Shown here one piece after another: positions 8,891 to 17,143 of a stretch of DNA of 64,000 bases. Every line of letters begins with the position of its first letter. Positions within the stretch are counted from its first letter, which is position 1. This DNA is from Agrobacterium vitis (GTDB lineage Bacteria > Pseudomonadota > Alphaproteobacteria > Rhizobiales > Rhizobiaceae): NCBI RefSeq assembly GCF_013426735.1, contig NZ_AP023275.1, positions 186,001 through 250,000 on the forward strand. The letters run 5' to 3'. The notes under the pieces are model-generated. The model was not told where the DNA came from. It saw only the letters and a program-made list of their open reading frames with translations, and made no database searches. The position numbers and the translations under genes are program-made.

Positions 8891-9823
8891 ATGAAGTTGT
8901 TGCCAAATCCTATGATTGACGGACATCGCCAATCGATGCGAGACCAGCTGGTAGAATTGGCCGGCGGTCTAGCCACGCGTCACGGATACAATCCGACCGG
9001 ACTCGATCCCGTTCGCATTCTGCGCACTGAGGCCGTGCTCCACGATGTCCCGGTCCTCTATAACCCAGGCGCGGTGTTCGTCCTTCAGGGCAGCAAGCAG
9101 GGCATGCTGGACGGAGAAATCTTCCGCTACGATGAAGACCACTATCTGGCTGTTTCTGTCCCCGTGCCTTTCCGGATGGAATCGACCGCCAGTCCGAAGC
9201 GGCCATTGCTTGCGGTCTATCTCGAATTCGATATGCAGTTGGCGGCTGAGATCGCCCTGCAGGTCGAAAAGCGCAGCGAGCTGGCTGGTCATCCGCCACG
9301 CGGTCTGATGTCGAACAAGATGGATGCTGACATCGAGGACGTCCTGTTACGCCTGTTGAGGGCGCTTCGCAGTCCGGTCGAAAGTGCCGTTCTGGGTGCG
9401 GGCATTCTGCGCGAACTGCACTATCGGGTGCTGGTCGGTCCGCAAGGCGGCGCAATGATTGCCGCGCTTCAGCACAGTGGGCCATACGGGAAAATCTTCC
9501 GGAGCCTGGCCTGGCTGCGGGAGCACTACAGCACTGAAATCTCCATCGCCGACCTGGCAGGCAGGGTGGGCATGAGCGTGCCGTCCTTCCATGTACATTT
9601 CAAGGACCTGACTTGCACCAGTCCGATGCAATATGTGAAGGCCATGCGGCTGCACGAAGCAAGATTGATCATCGCCCGCCAGGAAAAGACGATTGCGATG
9701 GTCGCGACGTCAGTCGGTTATGCAAGCCCGGCCCAGTTCAGCCGAGACTTTAAGCGACATTTCGGTCGCACAGCGTCGGAGGAGGCCAAATGGGTCAGAC
9801 ACCACCTTGGCGAACTCGTCTGA
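8891..9823 (+). CDS. AraC-family transcriptional regulator
   Basis: A 310-residue protein. An N-terminal ligand-binding half of the AraC_N type (VLHDVPVLYNPGAVFVLQGSK) is followed by a C-terminal pair of helix-turn-helix motifs (ISIADLAGRVGMSVPSFHVHFKDLT near 215-240 and IAMVATSVGYASPAQFSRDFKRHFG near 270-295). Divergent transcription and the 75-base gap to the SDR gene suggest that it regulates that gene. ATG codons at 8912 and 8936 are alternative starts. The inducer is unknown. Confidence 0.93.
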   Translation: MKLLPNPMIDGHRQSMRDQLVELAGGLATRHGYNPTGLDPVRILRTEAVLHDVPVLYNPGAVFVLQGSKQGMLDGEIFRYDEDHYLAVSVPVPFRMESTASPKRPLLAVYLEFDMQLAAEIALQVEKRSELAGHPPRGLMSNKMDADIEDVLLRLLRALRSPVESAVLGAGILRELHYRVLVGPQGGAMIAALQHSGPYGKIFRSLAWLREHYSTEISIADLAGRVGMSVPSFHVHFKDLTCTSPMQYVKAMRLHEARLIIARQEKTIAMVATSVGYASPAQFSRDFKRHFGRTASEEAKWVRHHLGELV

Positions 9824-10239
9824 GCCTAAGCGAGGAGGCATAGTGCCCGTTCCGGCAATCTGTCACAGGTGGGCGTTCGCTACGACCATTCGATTGGGAG
9901 TTGTGGCCACTATGCAACCTGTTCCCATTCGACACCTCCCGATAATGCCATAGTCGTACCACTTGATCTGTCAGCCGGCACGTCCACTGCGGTCTCGATG
10001 GGGCATGTCTGACCAAAGACCGCCTCGCGAGGCTCGGCTCGATCGGCATCCGCAACGGCCGGCTCGTTTTCTTCCCCTGTGCGCTGAAGCGCCCATTCCT
10101 CGCGAGGCAAAAAAGCCTCTCCCTGGCCGTCCTCCACTCCGTTTCGGTCCGTTGGATGCAGGCCGATCGTCCCCGGTCCTATCGACTGCCATCGAGGCCG
10201 CGATGGACGCGGCCCGAACAACCGAAAAGGATTACGACA
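9824..10239 (+). promoter_or_regulatory. Leader upstream of DUF736 gene
   Basis: About 415 bases without a convincing gene. A CTCGCGAGGCAAAAAAGCCTC stretch near 10097 can fold, and the region has the same GC-rich, hairpin-prone character as the leaders before the ParB-like and 7308 genes. No clear promoter was identified by eye. Confidence 0.35.
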
Positions 10240-10551
10240 ATGGCAACCATCGGCTCTTTCACCGCTTCCGGCAACGGCTTCTCCGGCACCATCAAGACCC
10301 TCAACCTCAACGTCAAGGCAACCATCCGCGCGGTCGAGCGCACTTCCGAAAAGGGACCGGACTACCGCATCCTCGCCGGGGCTACGGTCGAATTCGGCGC
10401 CGCCTGGAAGAAGACCTCGAACGAAGGTCGCGATTACCTCTCCGTCAAGCTCGACGACCCGAGCTTCCCGGCTCCGATCTACGCAACGCTGATCGAGGTC
10501 GAAGGCGAGGAAGGCCTCTCCCTCATCTGGTCCCGGTCGAACCGGGACTGA
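10240..10551 (+). CDS. DUF736 family protein
   Basis: A 103-residue protein starting [18 protein letters not shown], with AAAAGGA 10 bases upstream. The pattern of [48 protein letters not shown] and LIWSRSN is characteristic of DUF736, a small beta-rich family nearly always found on alphaproteobacterial plasmids and integrative elements. Function unknown; it has been suggested to be a DNA- or RNA-associated accessory protein. A GC-rich hairpin follows. Confidence 0.93.
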   Translation: MATIGSFTASGNGFSGTIKTLNLNVKATIRAVERTSEKGPDYRILAGATVEFGAAWKKTSNEGRDYLSVKLDDPSFPAPIYATLIEVEGEEGLSLIWSRSNRD

Positions 10552-10559
10552 GACTGGAT

Positions 10560-10581
10560 GCCCCGCCCGCCAAGGCGGGGC
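10560..10581 (+). terminator. Hairpin terminator after DUF736
   Basis: Arms GCCCCGCC (10560-10567) and GGCGGGGC (10574-10581) with a six-base loop, just after the stop codon. The tail is TCTCC, not a U-run. It lies between convergent DUF736 and HU genes. Confidence 0.55.
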
Positions 10582-10596
10582 TCTCCACGTCAGGGA

Positions 10597-10875
10597 TCAC
10601 TTGTTCAGTGCATCCTTGAGGGCCTTGGCAGGCGCGAAAGTCAGCTTCTTCGAAGCTGCAACAGTCATTTTTTCTCCGGTCGCGGGATTGCGACCCTCGC
10701 GCTCAGGTGATGTTTTCACCTTAAATTTGCCGAAGCCGGGGATTGACGTTTCCGCGTCGGAGCCTGCGGCGTCGGCGATGGCCTGGAACACGGATTCGAC
10801 GATGCCCTTGGCCTGAACCTTTGTCAGGCCGTTGTCGGCGGCGATCTTGTCGGCGATTTCATTGGTGGTGGTCAT
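10597..10875 (-). CDS. HU-family histone-like DNA-binding protein
   Basis: A 92-residue HU/IHF-family protein. The start is placed at MTTTNEIADKIA (10875) because the family begins with this helix; an in-frame ATG five codons earlier is possible. The signature arm EGRNPATGEKM, GFGKFKVK and the C-terminal LTFAPAKALKDALN are all present. It bends and compacts DNA as a dimer. It is plasmid-borne here, convergent with DUF736, and may act in replicon maintenance or silencing of acquired DNA. Confidence 0.93.
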   Translation of the reverse strand: MTTTNEIADKIAADNGLTKVQAKGIVESVFQAIADAAGSDAETSIPGFGKFKVKTSPEREGRNPATGEKMTVAASKKLTFAPAKALKDALNK

Positions 10876-10958
10876 GGAAATTACTTGCATCTTCTCACAA
10901 AGATAAAATCCGTGTCAGCTTATGAGCGGATTGTCATCGGCGAGGATTGGGGCGAGGG

Positions 10959-11234
10959 TCAGATCCGCTGGATGTCCACAGGTCGTTTTGGCCGATAACC
11001 TCGTTTGCGCTTCTTGCGAAGCACGTCGAGGAACAGGTTGGTGGCCTGGCTCTCATTGTCGAACAGACGCACCATCTACTGTCCGCGCGTTCCGATCCGG
11101 CCCCAGGCGCGCACAAGCGACACCTCTCCGAACAATGTCGGCTGAACAGCAAGCGCATAGAACCGCGCCATGTTCTGTTCCGGCGCGATACGCTCGACAT
11201 AGATGTGGTAGGGCGTTGGGGCAGGGATCAAATT
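10959..11234 (-). pseudogene. WGR-domain protein broken by an in-frame TAG
   Basis: The minus strand reads YHIYVERIAPEQNMARFYAL, then AWGRIGTRGQ, then TAG (11076-11078), and continues in the same frame with MVRLFDNESQATNLFLDVLR to a TGA at 10959. Both halves are clearly one WGR domain (poly-ADP-ribose-polymerase-associated fold, nucleic-acid binding). WGR family members usually have another residue after GTRGQ, so TAG is probably a CAG-to-TAG change. The upstream end lacks an ATG, is blocked by TGA at 11235-11237, and lies close to an IS5 remnant. The nearest possible start is a TTG at 11229-11231. Small WGR proteins of this type are common on rhizobial plasmids. Confidence 0.85.
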
Positions 11235-11265
11235 TCAATGTTCTGCGTCTATACGGCCCGGATCA

Positions 11266-11343
11266 AAAACAGGTTGATTGATCCCGGGTGCCGCACAAAC
11301 ATAACGCCGCCCGCCGCCATCACGTCGGTAAGATGAAGTTCAA
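11266..11343 (+). mobile_element. 78-bp remnant of an IS5-family element end
   Basis: The stretch from AAAACAGGTTGATTGAT to GATGAAGTTCAA matches, with scattered substitutions, the start of the IS5-type transposase region at 44231-44310. It encodes a decayed equivalent of its N-terminus (HKHNAAR..HH.GKMKF), and the rest of the element is missing. It abuts the truncated WGR gene. Confidence 0.7.
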
Positions 11344-11390
11344 ACGGGTTTTCTTGTGATTTTCTCACGCCAATATCGGTCTATTCACGA

Positions 11391-11420
11391 CCACCAGAAA
11401 AGCGGCCGTTTTTCTGGTGG
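11391..11420 (-). terminator. Palindromic terminator after the type VI module
   Basis: CCACCAGAAA (11391-11400) and TTTCTGGTGG (11411-11420) pair perfectly. The AAAA/TTTT tracts at the inner stem make it usable in both directions. It follows the minus-strand AP2-like gene, the last gene of the type VI cluster. Confidence 0.6.
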
Positions 11421-11440
11421 TGCTGAAGACAATGCCTTCT

Positions 11441-12028
11441 CTAATCGTCGTTGTCGTCTCGAGTAAGCTTCTCATGAAGTTTCAAAGCTTGCGGGCTGCG
11501 TAAAGCCGGATCTTCGCCATTTTCGACAGCCATGACCATGCGAATGCGTTCTTCTTCCGCCATACGGCGGGCTTCCTCATAGCCGAATTTGCTGACGTTG
11601 AAGGTGCGCGTAAACTGTCGGCGGCGGCGCTTTCCTGCAGGGATCGGCGTTTTATCATCAAGGGCGATCTCAATACGAGCCATCCAGATACCGGTTTTAT
11701 GCGCCCCGGTGGGTCCGATATAATAGACGCCCGGCACGCTGCTGCCTTCTGAGCGATTTTTGCGCACCAACATGCGCATATCATTGTTGCTCAATGGGGG
11801 TACGACCCGGAGAACGGCATCGCGGTAGGCTTGCGCCACTTCCAGCGCCTGATCCTTCCCACCATAGGTGCTGTCGCTGAAGGTCATGTGGATCGATTTC
11901 CCGCCGCGAGAAAGATTGACCATCCAGGCATCTTGTCTGTGCTTGTCGATGTCCAGTCGGTGGATGGCATACATGGCTTCGTCGTGAAAGCGCTCCTCTG
12001 GAGCACGTTTAGATCGTGGTGTGATCAT
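11441..12028 (-). CDS. AP2/ERF-like domain protein at the end of the type VI module
   Basis: A 195-residue basic protein with two AP2-like segments: DAWMVNLSRGGKSIHMTF.. (about 34-75, with the GGKDQALEVAQAYRD helix) and a second GVYYIGPTGAHKTGIWMARI.. unit (about 100-165) ending in an EEARRMAEEERIR helix. AP2 folds bind DNA in plants, and bacterial examples are often associated with mobile DNA or homing endonucleases. It is last in a minus-strand run of type VI cargo genes, 41 bases after the 12070 gene. It could be a regulator or an immunity factor against a DNA-targeting effector. The AP2 assignment is from motif reading; the role is inferred. Confidence 0.6.
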   Translation of the reverse strand: MITPRSKRAPEERFHDEAMYAIHRLDIDKHRQDAWMVNLSRGGKSIHMTFSDSTYGGKDQALEVAQAYRDAVLRVVPPLSNNDMRMLVRKNRSEGSSVPGVYYIGPTGAHKTGIWMARIEIALDDKTPIPAGKRRRRQFTRTFNVSKFGYEEARRMAEEERIRMVMAVENGEDPALRSPQALKLHEKLTRDDNDD

Positions 12029-12069
12029 TGTTTACTGCCGTTCGATTTCGCCCATTCGACCAATCAGTC

Positions 12070-12543
12070 TCAGGCTGGCTGCCATTCTTGCGGCTCCCCA
12101 AGGCGGGCCATAATGATCCGATCAAAACCAATCATGCCCTCATTAAACCGCAGCTCGATAAGGCGTCCCCCTTCCATGAAGAATGAAATCCGGCGCTCAT
12201 CGGCATCGCCCCTCACATCGCCTGGTTCAGCTATATTATCAGACAGTTTCATGGCGGCGCTGGCCGGCGTCTCGTTTATCGGATCCAGGCCAAATGGCAT
12301 TGGCGAGGTGCTATCGCCTTCGGCGCTGACCAAGATGATTTCGTCCTGCCAGTTATCCAGCGATGTCCCAACTCGGCCGAATGTCAGAATGAGACCCCAG
12401 GATCGATCCGACCTGGAAAATGCTCCGGGTTGCAAAGCAGGGTTCGGCATAGGTCGCCCTAGCTTCAGCATCGTCTCTTGAAGCCAATCGGCCATGTGAT
12501 AGCAATTAATGCGTTCGAAAAATGCGTCTGCAAATCCACTCAT
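12070..12543 (-). CDS. Unknown 157-residue protein, possible immunity protein
   Basis: An acidic, probably cytosolic protein (MSGFADAFFERINCYHMADW...), with no signal peptide and no family recognised. A GAGGTGAG ribosome binding site precedes its ATG, and it starts 4 bases after the stop codon of the beta-propeller-like gene upstream, so it is in the same transcript. Small acidic genes downstream of PAAR-type effectors are commonly immunity proteins. Here that is inference from position only. Confidence 0.6.
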   Translation of the reverse strand: MSGFADAFFERINCYHMADWLQETMLKLGRPMPNPALQPGAFSRSDRSWGLILTFGRVGTSLDNWQDEIILVSAEGDSTSPMPFGLDPINETPASAAMKLSDNIAEPGDVRGDADERRISFFMEGGRLIELRFNEGMIGFDRIIMARLGEPQEWQPA

Positions 12544-12547
12544 CAGC

Positions 12548-13600
12548 TCACCTCAACGGATCATTGCCAGGAAAGTCGATGCGCTCCCAATGGGTGCCGT
12601 CATAGCGCAGCAAGTCCTTGCGGCCCATGACCCACAGCACGCCGTCGACCGCTTCGACGGCGGAGACATCCTCGATGTCGGGCGTAAGGCCAGAGCGCAC
12701 CTGTTCGACATGGTGGCCGTCGAACACGAACAGACCGCGAGGATCGGCATAGCTGGAGAGATAGAGACGTCCGTTGAACATGGTCATGCCGTTGAAGCTT
12801 GGCCAACCATCGATGCCACGAAGCGCGTCGAGATCACGGAACCCTGTCTTGTGATTGCCGACGAGGAAGTTCCCATCACGGCCAGCGACCCAGACGCGGT
12901 CCTCATTTTCCACCAGGATGGAGAGGAGGCCACGATCCGCCTCGGTTGGGATTTCAGCGATTTTCTCTCCGTCAAACCAATAAACGGTTTCTTTTTCTCC
13001 GGTGAAGTAGATGCTGTCTTCGGAGAGGCCGGAAAGGTCCCATAACGTTTTTGGCGAATTTTCTTTTCTTAGCTTTTTAATTTTCTCGAAGTTTTCGGGG
13101 GTTCTATTTGCTTTCTGATCCAACAGAGCGTCCAGTTTGCTCAATTCCGACGTGGGATCCATGATCGCATCCGGTCCATCATAGAACTCCACATCCAAGG
13201 CGTCCCATTGTCCATCCGATGAGCGTCGATAGGTTTGGCCGCCGTCACCACAAACATAAAGGTGATCGCCGATCTGCCTGATCTTGACCAGATAACCAAA
13301 CCTATGTTTTGTGCGAGGAGCCTTGGAAAGATCCAAGATTGTCTCACGATCCTTCGTGTGGAAATTGACCACTGTGCCAGTCTCACCCAGCACATAGAGG
13401 ACACGGTGCGGACTGCCTGGCTCGCGATATAGCGTCAAACTCGCCAGCGCGAAATCGAATGACTCATAAGACCACTCTCCCGCATTGTACTGGCAGATAG
13501 CCATGAACGGCGTAGCCAGTTCCTGATCGTCGGGCATGGTGCCGAGATAGACGATGTCCCTGTTGACCGCGCAAAGACGCGTGAAACTGGCCTTTTTCAT
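12548..13600 (-). CDS. Beta-propeller-like protein, downstream tandem copy
   Basis: A 350-residue protein (MKKASFTRLCAVNRDIVYLG...) with repeated units of the kind VYLG.., LYVCGDGG.., IYFTGEK..VYWFDGEK, VWVAGRDGNFLVG, LYLSSYADPRGLFVFDG and LWVMGRKDLLRYDG. These resemble kelch/WD-like propeller blades. The start at 13600 follows a CAGGTGAG ribosome binding site. It is a close paralogue of the gene at 13605, with the last 130 or so residues nearly identical. It sits behind a DUF4150 effector, so immunity is the favoured inference, but no family was recognised with certainty. Confidence 0.75.
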   Translation of the reverse strand: MKKASFTRLCAVNRDIVYLGTMPDDQELATPFMAICQYNAGEWSYESFDFALASLTLYREPGSPHRVLYVLGETGTVVNFHTKDRETILDLSKAPRTKHRFGYLVKIRQIGDHLYVCGDGGQTYRRSSDGQWDALDVEFYDGPDAIMDPTSELSKLDALLDQKANRTPENFEKIKKLRKENSPKTLWDLSGLSEDSIYFTGEKETVYWFDGEKIAEIPTEADRGLLSILVENEDRVWVAGRDGNFLVGNHKTGFRDLDALRGIDGWPSFNGMTMFNGRLYLSSYADPRGLFVFDGHHVEQVRSGLTPDIEDVSAVEAVDGVLWVMGRKDLLRYDGTHWERIDFPGNDPLR

Positions 13601-13604
13601 AAGC

Positions 13605-14663
13605 TCACCTGAGCGGATCATTGCCAGGGAAATCGATACGCTCCCAGTGCGTACCGTCATAGCGCAGCAAGTCCTTGCGGCCCATGACCCATAGCACGCC
13701 GTCGACCGCATCGACGGCGGAGACATCCTCGATGTCGGGCGTAAGACCGGAGCGCACTTGTTCGACATGGTGGCCATCGAACACGAACAGCCCGCGAGGA
13801 TCGGCATAGCTGGAGAGATAGAGGCGCCCGTTGAACATGGTCATGCCGTTGAAGCTTGGCCAACCATCAATTCCCCGCAGCGCGTCGAGATCACGAAACC
13901 CTGTCTTGTGATTGCCGACGAGGAAGTTCCCATCACGGCCGGCGACCCAGACGCGGTCCTCATTTTCCACGAAGATGGAGAGGAGGCCACGATCCGCCTC
14001 GGTCGGGATTTCGGTGATTTTCTCTCCGTCAAACCAGTAGACCTTTTTCTTTTCCCCTGCAAAGTAGATGCTGTCTTCGGAGAGGCCGGATAGGTTCCAA
14101 AGGATATTAGACTGATTTTTCTCCCTAAGTTCCTTTGATTTTGCATAGTTTTCATCAGTTTGATTTTCCGGTAAAGCCATCAAACTGCTAAGCAAACTCA
14201 ACTCTGATTTTCGATCCATAATTGCATCGGGCCCGTCAAATAAATCCAAGTCCAATGCCTGCCATTGCCCTTCCGAGGAGCGTCGATAGGTTTGTCCACC
14301 GCCACCACAAACATAAAGGTGATCGCCGATTTGTTTGATCGCCTGCAGATAGCCGAGCCTATGTTTTGTGCGAGGAGCCTTGGGAAGATCCAAGATTGTC
14401 TCACGGTCCTTCGTGTGGAAATTGACGACTGTGCCAGTTTCACCCAACACATAGAGGACGCGGTGAGGACTGTCTGGCTCGCGATAAAGCGTCAAACTTG
14501 CCAGCGCGAAATCGAATGTCTCATAAGACCACTCTCCCGCATTGTACTGGCAGATAGCCGTGAACGGCGTAGCCAGTTCCTGATCGTCGGGCATGGTGCC
14601 AAGATAGACGATGTCCCTGTTGACCGCGCAAAGACGCGTAAAGCTAACTTGTTTTTTTGACAT
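13605..14663 (-). CDS. Beta-propeller-like protein, upstream tandem copy
   Basis: A 352-residue paralogue of the 12548 gene. Residues 1-130 and 215-352 are almost the same in both. The segment around residues 135-200 (DGPDAIMDRKSELSLLSSLM... against DGPDAIMDPTSELSKLDALL...) is where most differences fall. It starts 8 bases from the stop codon of the effector gene, so it is the first gene after the toxin, the usual immunity position. Cytosolic; no signal peptide seen. Confidence 0.75.
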   Translation of the reverse strand: MSKKQVSFTRLCAVNRDIVYLGTMPDDQELATPFTAICQYNAGEWSYETFDFALASLTLYREPDSPHRVLYVLGETGTVVNFHTKDRETILDLPKAPRTKHRLGYLQAIKQIGDHLYVCGGGGQTYRRSSEGQWQALDLDLFDGPDAIMDRKSELSLLSSLMALPENQTDENYAKSKELREKNQSNILWNLSGLSEDSIYFAGEKKKVYWFDGEKITEIPTEADRGLLSIFVENEDRVWVAGRDGNFLVGNHKTGFRDLDALRGIDGWPSFNGMTMFNGRLYLSSYADPRGLFVFDGHHVEQVRSGLTPDIEDVSAVDAVDGVLWVMGRKDLLRYDGTHWERIDFPGNDPLR

Positions 14664-14671
14664 ATCGCCTC

Positions 14672-16066
14672 TTAGTGAAGTGTTGCGCGAGCACCGGTTG
14701 ACAGAAGATTATAAGGTTCCGTTCCTTTCGCAGGCGGCATGATGGTCGTTCGCCCGAGAATATTTGAACGTAAGGACGGTTGAGCATTGAGTGCGGTGTC
14801 AATTTCCCGTTCACATTCACCTTCGGTTGCAGAAACAGCCGCATCTCTTGAAATCCTCCTAATGCTCTCCATATCCGCCGTTCCCTGTGGGGTACTCCAT
14901 CCTGAACCAAGTTTTGCAACCTCTTCATCCGCCTGATGCGCCAGTCCATGTTCACTCCCCGCGTCGGCCTTATATCCCTTCAAACAGATCGCAGGTCCCT
15001 GTCCGAACGTTGGCAGTCCAGGAATTCGTTTCTGCCCTTTCTCGGCCTCTGCACGATTACCGTAACGCAGCGTATAATCCGGCACGATATGGTGCGCCTG
15101 ATAATCAGAACCACATTCGACACCGCAGACATTCTTGATATCATCATAGGCGCCCGTGACGCACCGGCACTCCCTTTTGCGCTTCTGTTGCCCCGTGATC
15201 TTGGTATTTCCATCCGTCCGCCCATTGGCCGGCGCCGTCGTTTGCTTCTCCTCAAGTTCCTGCTTCTTTTCAGGTTCGGTCGGGGCCGTGTTGGTTGGGA
15301 CACCATTATCGATAGGAGTATTCGTGTGAGTCGGTTGCGTTTTTAGAAAGCCATGACTCAACCAGTCCGTCGGCTCATTGACGTTCTGCTTCAGATAATA
15401 GTCAGCCGCCCCCATCAGCTCCATAGCGCCTGCACCGCTCGGATTGATCGATCGGATGTTTTTGAGCCCGTTGATGATGGTCCACCATCGCGATCCATCC
15501 GACGCTGTCTGCTTCGTATCGGTCGGCTGGGTTTGGGCGGGTTTTGTAAATTGTCCGGTCGTATCGTTGAAGGCGTATTCCTTGCCAGGTTCGAAGGTCA
15601 TGGGCGTCGCATCGCTCATGACCAGACCTTCCTGGCTCCGGCTAGCGGACGGTTGTTCTAAAGGAGGCGTTGGCTTAAAATCCTTCGACCCCGTGTACCA
15701 AACCAGTTTACCGACGGTATTCTTGTTGTTCATATACCATTCGTCGGTGTCGCGGGTGGCCCATTGGCCCTCGATACGGACATTGCGCGAATGAGTTTTG
15801 CGATGGCACACAGAGCCAACAGTATTCGATTTGACGCCAAGACCCACGCCCGGCTCGTCGCCGAAGCATTTCGTGACAACCGAATTTTGCTTGTGGGCGC
15901 GCTGCCCAGTCATATGCACTGTCGCGGCCGTGCCGGCTGCGTCGGATTGGTAGGCTATAATATTGTATGGCACGCAGGCATGCGGCGAGCGGCAAACATC
16001 AGGATATTTCGAGATGATCAGACCCAATCGCGTCTCGCGGCTTGCCTCTTGCGATGGATAGCTCAT
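14672..16066 (-). CDS. Type VI secretion effector: DUF4150 (PAAR-like) plus AHH/HNH-type toxin domain
   Basis: A 464-residue protein starting at 16066 (MSYPSQEASRETRLG); the ATG overlaps the stop of the DUF2169 gene (ATGA). Residues 1-125 are a DUF4150 PAAR-like domain: SPHACVPYNIIAYQSDAAGTA, GDEPGVGLGVKSNTVGSVC and DTDEWYMNNKNTVGKLV. A proline/threonine-rich linker follows. The C-terminal 150 residues carry C-x-C...C...C and YQAHHIVPDYTLR, followed by GLAHQADEEVAKLG. The AHH motif recalls the ENDO VII/HNH nuclease toxins. PAAR-like domains cap the VgrG spike, so this should be a spike-delivered nuclease. The toxin activity is inferred from the motif. Confidence 0.85.
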   Translation of the reverse strand: MSYPSQEASRETRLGLIISKYPDVCRSPHACVPYNIIAYQSDAAGTAATVHMTGQRAHKQNSVVTKCFGDEPGVGLGVKSNTVGSVCHRKTHSRNVRIEGQWATRDTDEWYMNNKNTVGKLVWYTGSKDFKPTPPLEQPSASRSQEGLVMSDATPMTFEPGKEYAFNDTTGQFTKPAQTQPTDTKQTASDGSRWWTIINGLKNIRSINPSGAGAMELMGAADYYLKQNVNEPTDWLSHGFLKTQPTHTNTPIDNGVPTNTAPTEPEKKQELEEKQTTAPANGRTDGNTKITGQQKRKRECRCVTGAYDDIKNVCGVECGSDYQAHHIVPDYTLRYGNRAEAEKGQKRIPGLPTFGQGPAICLKGYKADAGSEHGLAHQADEEVAKLGSGWSTPQGTADMESIRRISRDAAVSATEGECEREIDTALNAQPSLRSNILGRTTIMPPAKGTEPYNLLSTGARATLH

Positions 16067-17133
16067 GCCAGCACCTCCGTCAGTCCATGCAGGCTGGCGC
16101 GTGGCAGGCTGGCCGCTTCCTGATCCGCAAACGGCCTGTCTGACAGGTTGATACATAGAAAATTCGGGCAGATCGGCAGCCAGGCGCGCCAGGTCAAATC
16201 GACGTTCCGGGCGCCATTGCGAAAGTCGATATGCACGCCGTCGAGGTTGAGCTGCACCACAACCTCGCGGCCGTCGCGCCACCGATAGCTCGCAACAGGG
16301 CGCAGCGCAGGGAGCGCGAACTTGAACGTCCCGCCGCCAGGCGTCAGCCTCGCCATCTCCACCATCTCGTCGCCCGCCAGAAAACCTGGATAGATCATCG
16401 ACGGATGGGCCGAGTGATAAAACCGATAGTCGAAATCGACGGGAAGCTGAGGATGACGATGCGCCTGCCAAGTGTCGTCATAGGTGCCAGCATATCTCTG
16501 GCGAAAATACCAGAATGGCGCCACCGGTCCGAGGCCTAGCGGCTTGCGTGCAAAAAACGGATCGGAATAGTCTTCTTCGGCGTCATCGATGCGTGGTGCT
16601 GGCACTGATGCGGATGACAACGCCTGTTCGGGCGTCGGCCTCGATACGCCTATCGGATTGCCGGGAACGCTGGGCGAGCCCAGTCCTTCGATGTGGCCAT
16701 CGCCGGCTGCCAATCGATAATCAATCGGAACCTCGGTCGCCTCCTGCGGATCTGACAAGCGCCATTTGCCTGCGGTGCAGACCCAGGACCGTGCTCCTGT
16801 CACCCGAATGGCATGAGAAAGCTGTCCAACCTTGATGGCAACGAGCCAGTCCTGTTTGGCGCGCCCGTCCGGCGCATAGGCTGCACCGAGAAACGTGATG
16901 TCGCTTGCCGGTTTGAATGGAATGAGATCAGCAGCTTTGATCAGAGGCGAGGTATGGGGATTGCCGTCATACTCATCCACCAGCACGATATCCTGCCGAT
17001 CACTGAGCTGAAGAGAGCCGTCCGCGTTGACCTGATAACGTCCTCGCACCGCGATCACGCCCATATCCTCGCCGTCGCGATGGGCTTGCTCGAAGCCGAT
17101 GGCAGCAAGGCGCGTGAGATTTTTTCCCAGCAT
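16063..17133 (-). CDS. DUF2169 family type VI effector adaptor
   Basis: A 356-residue protein. GVIAVRGRYQVNADGSLQLSDRQ, DEYDGNPHTSPLIKAADLIPFKPASDITFLG and FFARKPLGLGPVAPFWYFRQRYAGTYDD are typical of DUF2169, the adaptor or chaperone that loads DUF4150 effectors on VgrG. It lies between the VgrG remnant and the effector, the same order as known alphaproteobacterial vgrG-DUF2169-effector-immunity clusters. Its stop codon overlaps the effector start. It looks intact. Confidence 0.88.
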   Translation of the reverse strand: MLGKNLTRLAAIGFEQAHRDGEDMGVIAVRGRYQVNADGSLQLSDRQDIVLVDEYDGNPHTSPLIKAADLIPFKPASDITFLGAAYAPDGRAKQDWLVAIKVGQLSHAIRVTGARSWVCTAGKWRLSDPQEATEVPIDYRLAAGDGHIEGLGSPSVPGNPIGVSRPTPEQALSSASVPAPRIDDAEEDYSDPFFARKPLGLGPVAPFWYFRQRYAGTYDDTWQAHRHPQLPVDFDYRFYHSAHPSMIYPGFLAGDEMVEMARLTPGGGTFKFALPALRPVASYRWRDGREVVVQLNLDGVHIDFRNGARNVDLTWRAWLPICPNFLCINLSDRPFADQEAASLPRASLHGLTEVLA

Positions 17134-17143
17134 GCACGCGCCC

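Larger units (their letters stand above)
12548..14663. repeat. Tandem gene duplication (about 1.06-kb unit)
   Basis: Two head-to-tail copies of one gene, including the ribosome binding site and start region (…AGGTGAGC…ATG). The 3' 400 bases are close to identical while an internal stretch differs, which suggests duplication followed by local diversification or gene conversion. Confidence 0.9.
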
